Part shown: piece by piece, positions 11,523-19,442 of the stretch
How the letters are laid out: every line of letters begins with the position of its first letter
How positions within the stretch are numbered: the first letter of the stretch is position 1
DNA from: Lenzites betulinus
Taxonomy: Eukaryota > Basidiomycota > Agaricomycetes > Polyporales > Polyporaceae
Length of the DNA stretch: 64,000 bases
Assembly (NCBI GenBank): GCA_022264855.1
Contig: JABYQU010000004.1
Location: 992,001 to 1,056,000, forward strand
Direction of reading: 5' to 3'
Notes under the pieces: generated by a model
The model's input: the letters and a program-made list of their open reading frames with translations, nothing else
Database searches by the model: none
Told to the model about the DNA's origin: nothing
Translations under genes and position numbers: made by a program

Positions 11523-13342
11523 GCGGCGGCTGTGGCGGATGGCGGGTGGCGTTCGACGCTTGGAGTCGGTGCTTGCGCTCGTTATCGTGTTGAGGACCCC
11601 GCCGAATGGCGAGGAGGAGGACATTTTCGGGTCCGTTGTGCGTCTGCCTTTTTCATCGATACCTTCATATTCCTCCCCCACGTTTTGAGCGGATTGCCTT
11701 CTAATCCCTTATTTACTACATCCCCACCCCCACATCGCCCCTCGAGTCCGTTAATCCCCCACCCCCGCCTCCGCATGGCCGTATTTATGCCAAAAGGCAC
11801 ACGGGTGCTCCGCCCCCTGCCGCCCCGCCGCCATACAATCGACCCTCGAGAGCACCCGGACCGGATCTCGAGCGCGCGCCACTATTATTTGTAGACTGTC
11901 GTCGCGTACGCGCATGCCTTCGCCTCCGCCTCGCCTCGCCTGCCCCTGCCCCTGCCCTGCCCGTGCACCGTAGCTGCTGGACCATTCCTACTTTCGCGTT
12001 CGCGTTTGCCCCCGGCTCCCGCCTCGCGTCCCCCTTCCCCTCTCGAAACTGCTTTTACCCGCCGCCGATCCGCGCCCCCTCTCCTCGCCTCCCCCTCCAA
12101 CCCTCTTTGCCGCCTCTGTTCGCTATCGAGTATGTTGTTACCCTACGCCCGCCGTCCGCCGTGTTTTCCTGGCTGATTGATTGACTCTATCTCCCCGTCT
12201 ATCTCTCCACCCTCTATCCTCTATCTCCTACCGTCTCTATCTGTCCTGGCCCCCACCCCCACCCCCTACTGTCCATAGCCCCCGCGCCCGTTGTTTCATA
12301 GTCGTGTATAGTGTGCCCCTGCGCCCCCTGCCCTGTCCTGCGTTCCCTTGCCCTGGTCCGCGCGTGCGGGGGGCTCTCCGCTCCCCCGTGCGTGTGGGCG
12401 TGCCGGATCTAGTTTCGCCGTATAGTGTCCCGGATGGAATCCTATATCTTCCTGTTTGGCTTTCTCCCTCCCGCATTGGTGTGCGCCCGGGCCGTCTGAT
12501 CTACAGTGCCACAAAGCCCAACGTTCGCTGCATGTTCGTGATATGGCATCTTGCGCAGATGCGCGCGAGATGGCGGCACACCGCCTACGAAATTGGATTT
12601 GGCACTGGCAGGACATGCATGACGTGCACGACGTCGGGCGCCGTTGCGTGTTCGGACCGATGGATCTACCGGGTTGCTGGAATGCTGGATATGCTCCCGC
12701 GAAGGCACCGGCTCGCGCTCGCGGGACGGGTGAATACATGTTCCGTCTTGCTAGGCTGGCCGTCGAATTCGCGTGGACGATGTGGGGCGGCATCGACCAT
12801 ACGTCAACGCGTCAACGTTTCAACGTTGGAGCAGACCATTCATCGATGCATGCATGCAGTTGTATGGTGTTGCCAGCAGTCTGGATTCAGCCATATTCAG
12901 GAGCCTCTCAGCTCGCGACGGTGCATCAAATTAGTACGCTGTACAGTGTACGCTAGTGTGCGATGGCAAATGCAATCGTAAAGTAGCGTAAAGTACCTTC
13001 GAGTCCGATATTGATCGAGCTTGGCAGCGGCACTGGACCGTCGACGGCCGAAATCATGCGGTGCCGCCGCCGCTGCGGCGGTTGGTAGATCATCCGAAAG
13101 CGGGCGCTTTAAGCACCCGAGTCCCGATTTTCGCGGAAAAGAATGTGAGCGCTTACGAAAAATCCTCTGCTCCTACTTACTACCAGTATCGCTCTCCAGT
13201 ACTCTGGCACTCTATCAAGGGTCCAGGTGAACAGTTCGGCAACACCACTAACGGTTCTATCCCGAGGGTCTGATCATCAACAACCGCAAGAACACACACA
13301 CCTTCTATCTCCCTCGAGATTCGTTAAACCTTCTATACCGCG
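11523..13342. other. 1.8-kb intergenic region, CT-rich in its first half
   Basis: It follows the Flo8-like stop codon. From about 11,650 to 12,480 it is rich in runs of C and T; from 12,480 it has ordinary composition. The 267-codon plus-strand frame at 12,181-12,981 has biased composition across the CT tract, no recognisable domain and no good start context, so I leave it out. Nothing else is supported. It probably contains the long 3' UTR of the upstream gene and the promoter of the CCDC137-like gene. Confidence 0.45.
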
Positions 13343-14322
13343 ATGCCCCATAAACGCGCAAAACGCTCCATTCGCGAGAAGAGGCGGGTAGAATCGTGCG
13401 TCATCATAATTTGGAGCGTCCCAATGCGTGCCTCTGAGCTCGGCATTATGTTGCATTGTACAGAGGCGAAGACCTCGTGCCCGGCGTGCGGCGGGCCATC
13501 GAAGATGAAGAAGTCCCGAAGGGCGCCGCGCGCGTGCTGAACGCCGCGAAGATCCAGCAGGATTGGGCGGAGAAGAAGCGCAAGCGGCAGGACGAGCCCG
13601 CTAACAAGGACGTCGAGGGCGCGGCGGGCCCGTCGCGCAAGAAGCGGAAGAGCACGGGCGGGGACGCCGGCACAAGCGGCAGTGGGAGCGGAGAAAAGGC
13701 CCTGCGCATACAGCCGGGAGAGTCGATGGCGCATTTCAACCGGTGCGTTGTTGCAGACATGTGTGTGCTCACGAAGAGGTTACTGATGAGATGTCGTGGC
13801 GAGCACAGACGAGTCGAGGACACGATGCGCCATTCCGTGCGGGAAGCGATGCAGACCTCGTCTGCGAAGGCACGCCGCGCGCGGAAGGAAGAGGAAGAAG
13901 AGCAGCGGGCCAAGAAGTCGGGCAAGGCGGCCCCCGCGACGAAGGCGGCCGCCAAGTCTACTGCACAACGTCGCGGTGATGGTAGCGACGACGCTGAAGA
14001 GTCGGAGTCGGACGATGAGCGCGCGCCACCCTCGCGCAAGTCTGCGGCTGCGAAAGACACGACGAAGCCGAAGGAGTTCGAGCGGATATCGAGTTCGGCA
14101 CCCAAACGGCTGAACGACATCGTGCTCGCCCCGCCACAGCTGAAGAACCTCCCGCGGAAGGCGAAGAAACTCGCGGCGCTGGGCGGTGCGCAGAAGACCG
14201 GTGGCTCCCAATCGTTGCGCGACGGCGTGCTCTCAATGGCACAGAAAGCGTCGTTGGAGGAGGAACGTGATCGTGCGATCAGGCTATATCGCGAAATGAA
14301 GCATGGGAGGATCTCGACATAG
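13343..14322 (+). CDS. CCDC137-like nucleolar/ribosome-associated basic protein
   Basis: Three exons (13343-13395, 13464-13742, 13809-14322) make a 281-residue, Lys/Arg-rich protein. The short first exon gives MPHKRAKRSIREKRR and uses a GTGCGT donor. Three blocks match the order seen in animal CCDC137: GESMAHFNRRVED near the middle, DIVLAPPQLKNLPR in the last third, and EEERDRAIRLYREMK at the C-terminus. Between them lie low-complexity Lys/Ala/Ser/Glu stretches and an acidic run (DDAEESESDDE). Relatives are chromosome-periphery or nucleolar proteins linked to ribosome biogenesis; the same location is inferred. The stop codon lies 2 nt before a transposon terminal repeat, so the 3' UTR is transposon sequence. 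Confidence 0.75.
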
Positions 14323-14324
14323 TA

Positions 14325-14412
14325 CAGCGGTTGGCGAAATCTTTGGACAAGCGCCCCGCGAGACGCGCCTGCGCGACTTAATTCAAAGAATTCGAGAAAC
14401 TCGAGAAATTCG
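14325..14412 (+). repeat. Left 88-bp terminal inverted repeat
   Basis: It starts CAGCGGTTGGCGAAATC directly after TA and ends in a GAGAAACTCGAGAAATTCG-like purine-rich stretch. It is the inverse of 30254-30341 and has the same length. Confidence 0.7.
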
Positions 14413-15312
14413 AAGATGCATGCTCACGGGCTCCAACACACATGTCAAACATTCTGAACGATGTGGAACACATGGGAGGGCTCCTATAAGCAATCTTGAA
14501 GTCTTTGGATGAGAGGAGAATGCTTTTCAGAGCCCGTCGCCATACTACAGGAGAAGAAGCCGCTGTGCTGCTGCTATATCTCCCGCAAGGTTCCTATTCT
14601 ATCACGAGGGTCATCCCTGAGTACCTGACATATCAGAGTATCTCGTAATGATTTCTCGAAGCTCACCAGCGCAGTGCACCCGATTTATGGCTAACACGTT
14701 GAAGGAGATACATAGGCGCCCGTTACCCAGGAGGAGACCTGGTGGCCTCCTCATCTAGGAGACGGATATGAGGATACAAGCGAGCATTTATAGGAGGACA
14801 TACTCTACAAAAGTCACCGTAGGGGCTTTTCACCATCATCAGAGCTATTCTCCTTGTGTTCTCCTATGTAACCCTTCGCCAGAACTCCTGACCTTGTACA
14901 GCTCTGAACATGGTTCAGCGTCCTAATTTATACCTAGAGCTGCTAACCATCTCGTATGACATGCGATTGAAGGCCATCCTTCGAATAAATACGCCGCAAT
15001 TATGCAGACATGGACATCGCACTGCGGGGTCTCCTCTTAGACCATGGGCGCCTATACTTCCCCGACGACGTGTCCCTCATATGTCTTGCTAGTTTGATTG
15101 TTTCGCTTCGGAAAATTCACATGGCACATTTAGAGCACGTCATGTACTCAAATACGACATATATATCACAACAGACACCATTTGCGAGACACAGATGCAG
15201 TCCAGTGGTGGTTTTGTCCTGAGCGCCGTCATCGCGACCGACCTCGTTCCCCTCTCGCTTCTTTCCCTCAAAATTGCTCAGATAGGCCCTCCTATACATT
15301 CTCTATCGTAGA
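14413..15312. other. Interior of the TIR element, no gene seen
   Basis: About 900 bp between the left terminal repeat and the fold-back element. It contains only short frames with no recognisable domain and several stop codons in each frame. I found no DDE transposase motif. Confidence 0.45.
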
Positions 15313-15644
15313 GTATACAACAGTTATTGCAACTTTCTAGGTGTAATAAATAGCGGTAGTTGCAACTTCGGTGGTTTAAGGCCAAATAGGCGCCGGGTGG
15401 CACAGCCACTGACGCGCGAGACGCGGGCGCCTATCTGCAGTTGCAGTCACAGCGAGGTGGGCGTCTATTGTAGTTGCAGCCACGAAAAGAACACGCAGCG
15501 AGCGGAATTGAACACCGGACCTGCTGCAAAAGCCTAAGTAAGAGTGACACATGTAAACCACTCGGCCACAGGGCTGTACAAATGCTATGGTTGCCCACGT
15601 ACTACTCCAAATACATTTTCTCAGCTACTAATGGCACCCCAAGT
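15313..15644 (-). repeat. Left arm of fold-back element, inverse of the right arm
   Basis: The same unit on the minus strand: the B-box-like motif is at 15504-15515 and the A-box-like motif at 15558-15568 (both read on the minus strand). A degenerate third A-box lies at 15709-15719 in the loop. This suggests the loop is a remnant of a further tandem copy. Confidence 0.65.
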
Positions 15645-15824
15645 TACTCCAAGTCCTCACGCAGCGCCAAGCTTCAGCAAGATGTCAGAGTCCAGTGATA
15701 GAAATGGACCACTCGGCCACAGAACTGTACACACTATAGGAGTATATATAGTACTAGTGTTCATCCATTCCTTTGGCTACTAACAGCATTATAAGTCCTT
15801 ATGCAGCACCAAGATCCGGTAAGG

Positions 15825-16156
15825 ACTTGGGGTACCATTAGTAGCTGAGAAAATGTATTTGGAGTAGTACGTGGGCAAACATAGCATTTGTACAGCCCTA
15901 TGGCCGAGTGGTTTACATGTGTCACTCTTACTTAGGCTTTTGCAGCAGGTCCGGTGTTCAATTCCGCTCGCTGCGTGTTCTTTTCGTGGCTGCAACTACA
16001 ATAGACGCCCACCTCGCTGTGACTGCAACTGCAGATAGGCGCCCGCGTCTCGCGCGTCAGTGGCTGTGCCACCCGGCGCCTATTTGGCCTTAAACCACCG
16101 AAGTTGCAACTACCGCTATTTATTACACCTAGAAAGTTGCAATAACTGTTGTATAC
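15825..16156 (+). repeat. Right arm of fold-back element with SINE-like tRNA head
   Basis: On the plus strand the A-box-like TGGCCGAGTGG is at 15901-15911 and the B-box-like GTGTTCAATTCC at 15954-15965. The spacing suits a class II (Leu/Ser) tRNA with a long variable arm. The region does not fold into a clean tRNA acceptor stem by eye, so I call it a tRNA-derived promoter and not a tRNA gene. Confidence 0.6.
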
Positions 16157-16210
16157 AACTCCTCTATCGGCCTATATATGTTTGAAGCGTGTCTGAGTCG
16201 ATGCCCCCGC

Positions 16211-16979
16211 TGATGCACTCAACCGACCGGTAAGGACGGATGAAAGAGACGGTCGAGAGCCCAGAAGGTCGAGACCGGGCTGCGAAGACGTCTCGCGGAG
16301 CGCGAGGAGATGCAAGGTTCGCGTCGGGTGCCCTTACGGCGGCGCAGTACGCAGAGAAGCGCGGAGGGAGGGGAGGGGTAGCGGTAAGGCGGAAGGTGCG
16401 AAACGACTCAGCTAAGCTGGCGTTTCCGCAGTACGCGGGAGGGTCGCTTCGTAGCCGGTGTCGGCGTCGCAGAAAACTCGTAACGCAATCGCAACGCTAA
16501 ACGCTAAATCGCAGGGGTTCGCAGTTCGCAGAGTTCGCAGGGTTCGCAGTTCGCAGTTCGCTGTTCGCAGGGTCGTCGCTGGGTTCTTCGAGGGAAAGTG
16601 AGATTCTGAGCCAAGGGGGGGTCTGATTGTCACGGCCCGAGGGCGTAGGTATTTACAGGGAGAGTCCGCACGTCCGATGTCATCAGAAAGTCTCTACGGA
16701 AGGCCCATCGCGAAGGGGATCGAGGCCACAATGCGCCGGACGCTAACGCGTAACGCGGAACGCGGAACGTACCATCGCGCTCCGTACGGACCGGCGCCAC
16801 GGAACGCAAGCCCTCGCGCGCGGATCGGCCCATGCCCTCGCGATACCGCGCGATAAGCCGTCCGCATACGGGCAAGGCCCCCTGCGCTGCGATGAGTCCT
16901 CCGTACCACGAAGCCCTCGGACTCGCGGAAACCGCGAAAAGAGTAGGTCGCGGGCGTTGGCTCGGCACGGGGCGTATCA
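16211..16979 (-). repeat. 3' LTR (left)
   Basis: 769 bp and colinear with 29476-30244 without indels. The three differences I find are near 16407, 16438 and 16733, giving about 99.6% identity. It contains a tandem array of GTTCGCA-like heptamers at about 16509-16575. Confidence 0.95.
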
Positions 16980-16996
16980 CCTCCCCCCCACTGAGA
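16974..16996 (-). promoter_or_regulatory. Polypurine tract for plus-strand DNA priming
   Basis: Read on the element (minus) strand, AGTGGGGGGGAGG sits directly before the TGATAC start of the 3' LTR. That is where the RNase H-resistant polypurine primer lies in LTR retrotransposons, and it confirms the element's orientation. Confidence 0.85.
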
Positions 16997-17047
16997 TCTC
17001 GACCGTCCCCGGTCGACTTCGCCGCGGTCCGCGATCCTTGCCGGCGG

Positions 17048-17054
17048 TATAAAG
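17048..17054 (+). promoter_or_regulatory. TATA-like motif of antisense gene A
   Basis: TATAAAG lies 49 nt before the ATG at 17103, a normal fungal TATA-to-start distance. It is outside the LTR, so the antisense gene appears to carry its own promoter. Confidence 0.5.
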
Positions 17055-17102
17055 TCTCCGCGGGTAGTCCTTGCCTGTGGCCCCATCCTGACCTCGTACA
17101 CC

Positions 17103-17791
17103 ATGCTCCACTACCTTGCCGACGTCGAGCTCGCCTTGAACGCGCTTCGCGCGGAAACCCGCCGTTTGGCAATTCGCCAGCTCGAAGGGCAAGCCGCAAA
17201 CCTTGAAGTGATGAAGGAGAGCGGGGCCTATAACCTCCAGGATTGGCGCGACGCGCTCAAGGAGACGGTCTTCGCCGCGGTGAGTACCCTCGTAGAGTCG
17301 CCAGAGGCTGTCCTGACGGATCGTGGCTGAAGGAGGCCTGTGTCATCGTCGCCAAAGGCGACGAGCTCCTTCCGCCGCTCATCCGCCGTGTCGCCCGCCT
17401 CCTGGATTCCGAGGACGCGGACCCGACCCTACTCCCGTACTTCCACCGCCGCCTGTTCGCGATGAAACGCGAACACGAGGAACGCCTGGTGCAGGCCGCA
17501 CAGTACCGCCTCGATGTCCTTCGTGCGCGCGCGGAGGCCACCCGTTACGTGCTGACGCGCGCCGGGCCGACCCAAGTACTGCTCCTCTCGCAATTGGAAG
17601 AGGCTTCCGCGGGCGTCGATCGTCTTGTTCGCGACTCCCGACGCGAGCTCGCCGCCTTGAACGCCGCGGTCGCGGCCGATATGGATCTGCAGTCCCTCCC
17701 GATCAGCCTTGTCGCGCCCCCCGATGAGCATACATGGTACGGGATGCCCGACCTCGCCATCTATGACGACGCGATGGCCGAGGACGAATGA
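17103..17791 (+). CDS. Antisense gene A in the Gypsy element: 211-aa helical protein of unknown function
   Basis: I do not recognise a family. Exons 17103-17279 and 17333-17791 join in phase across a 53-nt intron (GTGAGT donor, CTGAC branch-like site, AAG acceptor). The product is predicted almost wholly alpha-helical, rich in Ala, Leu, Arg and Glu, with heptad-like stretches (FHRRLFAMKREHEERLVQ), and ends in an acidic tail. It runs opposite to gag and pol and lies 124 bp inside the 3' LTR. Its helix pattern and intron position (after W..AL and about 20 residues) resemble gene B just downstream, so the two look like diverged tandem duplicates. Absence of stops, a good start and splice signals argue for a real gene; expression is not shown by sequence. 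Confidence 0.6.
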
Positions 17792-17941
17792 GACTGCAGG
17801 AAAGGGGAGCGTCGCTAGAAGTCGGCGCGACAGATGAGGCGGCGAAGGGAGGGTAGTCGGCCTGGTAGATAGATCCCCTGTACACCTCGAACACCTTTTA
17901 TCGACCGATCGCAGGCCTGATTGGACGCGCGCTCGAGGGGC

Positions 17942-17948
17942 TATAAGA
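17942..17948 (+). promoter_or_regulatory. TATA-like motif of antisense gene B
   Basis: TATAAGA lies 63 nt before the ATG at 18005 but only 12 nt before an upstream in-frame ATG at 17954. If it is the TATA box, transcription would start near 17970 and the 18005 ATG is the usable start. Confidence 0.45.
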
Positions 17949-18004
17949 GAGAGATGGCGACGATTGAGGAGGGACCGACACCCGCTGCCTTTCGCCCGCG
18001 AAAC

Positions 18005-18707
18005 ATGTCCGCTCACACTCTCCCCTCCGTGGAACGCGAAATCGGCGCCTTATGCTATCGCGCGGAGACGACCGCGATCCGCGAAGTGCTAACGGCGGTC
18101 CTCGCTCTGGAGGCCCTCCGGGACGCCGGCTGCGACGAGTCCGCGCGGTGGGAGGAAGCCCTGAGTCGCTTTCAGACTACCTGGGTGCGTGTCTTCTTCC
18201 TGAGCGCGCCGCCACCCGCCCTTCGCTGACCGGCCACCGCAGGCTCACGCCCAGGTGATAGCGCCTACCTCCTCCGCGCTCGATGCCCTCTGCGACCGCG
18301 GGGATCGCGCCCTCGGTGCCCCGACAGTCCCCACAGGCTTCCAATGGCGCCTTCGCGGATTCGTCCTCGACAGTCTCCTATTTGCGCAGGAGCGCGAGCT
18401 CCAGATCGAATGGCTCCGTCTCGAGACCTGCCGCGTTAGCCTTATCAGCCTCCTCGGTACTCTCACGCCAGCTTCCCGCGCATCCGGAACGGCGCCGCTA
18501 CTACTCGCCGCGAGGACCCTGCTTACGCGTGTACGCGAACTCCAGGATTGCCATGCCGCGAACCAGGGGGCTGTCGAGGCGGCCCGCAGAGCGCAAGAGC
18601 GTATCGAGGAATACCTCAGCCTTCCGGGCCTGTCGACGCCGCCTACGGCCGCGCGCGCGCTTGGGAACTCTTCCGTGGGATCCTATGTAGACGATGTCCT
18701 CTTGTAG
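18005..18707 (+). CDS. Antisense gene B in the Gypsy element: 214-aa helical protein, paralogue-like to gene A
   Basis: Exons 18005-18184 and 18243-18707 join in frame over a 58-nt intron (GTGCGT...CCGCAG). An in-frame ATG at 17954 would add 17 residues, but the TATA position favours 18005. The protein is Leu/Ala/Arg-rich and mostly helical, with no signal peptide or membrane span. It shares with gene A the W.EAL motif before the intron, an Arg/Leu-rich central helix with QxE(W)LRLE, and a late LLAARTLLTRVREL-type helix. I infer a duplication inside the element. No known domain is visible. Confidence 0.57.
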
Positions 18708-19442
18708 GCTCCGCACAGCCACTCTGTCGGCAATGACCCCACGGGAGTTCGCTAGCCACCGTGCCAAGGGGAGGGGTCGGAGGAGGAGCTGTATTGACGC
18801 TATCCGGGCGCGATAAATGATAGCGTTCCACCAGGAGGACGAATGGTTTGACGCTGCGCGTATTCCCGCCGATGACTCTAAACTCCCGTCGTAAAGGCCT
18901 CACCGATCGCACCGTAGGCGTAGTAGCCGGCCGTGACTGACACAGGCGCGCGCGCGTCCGCAGCGTCCCGTTCATTTGACCGAGTACGGGTACGCCGGGC
19001 GTGTCTTCGCGACCCTAAGTCCTCGTGTTCGGCCAGCGCCTGCCGCGTGTATCGCCGTAGAGCCTCGGGGCGCAAACCTCGCAGGGGTGCGCCGTTGCGC
19101 CTCCGCCGCATTGCCTGGCATTTCACCCCGCCAGCCCGCGTATGCCTCTCTAACCTTCCTCGCGTATCCCCGAAGGAGAGATCCGACCGCGCGAGCTGCC
19201 CGGCTGCGTCCGGCTGTTGTCTCGCGGTCTCGCGAACCGTAGCGCCGGCGCGCAGGATTGCCAGTCTGCTTCCGCGGCCCTGAGCGGACTTGATCGCGCC
19301 TTCCGCTGACGTCCAAGGCTCCGGGGCAATCCTCTAAATAGTGCCGTCTTCTCCTCCCTCCACCTCGCGGTCCCCTCTCGCTCCTTGCCTCTGTCCTCCT
19401 CCCCGCTCCTCTAGCTAAGTCGTCCACTGCCGCCACCCCGTA
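18708..19442. other. Spacer between antisense genes B and C
   Basis: 735 bp. A 218-codon minus-strand frame (19628-18972) overlaps it and runs into gene C's first exons. Its composition (Arg/Gly/Ala) looks like a GC-driven shadow. A TCTAAATA motif at 19333-19340 followed by a CT-rich stretch resembles the promoter of gene C. I see no other feature. Confidence 0.4.

Larger units (their letters stand above)
15313..16156. mobile_element. Fold-back element with 332-bp inverted arms and tRNA-like promoter boxes
   Basis: Arms 15313-15644 and 15825-16156 are near-perfect inverted copies of equal length around a 180-bp loop. The outer ends carry GTATACAACAGTTATTGCAA. The 8-mer CTCTATCG occurs just outside both ends (15301-15308 and 16162-16169), which could be a hAT-like target-site duplication, although a few extra bases separate it from the arms. 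Each arm contains a Pol III A-box-like TGGCCGAGTGG followed by a B-box-like GTGTTCAATTCC, as in tRNA-Leu/Ser genes and tRNA-derived SINEs. A further A-box copy is in the loop. No protein is encoded. Confidence 0.75.

Noticed and set aside
12181..12981. 267-codon plus-strand open frame
   Set aside because: Mostly a translation of a CT-rich tract, no domain, no splice partners; better explained as UTR/intergenic sequence.
15890..15975. tRNA-Leu/Ser gene
   Set aside because: A and B boxes are present but no clean acceptor stem or anticodon arm, and the sequence is part of a transposable inverted arm; called tRNA-derived promoter instead.
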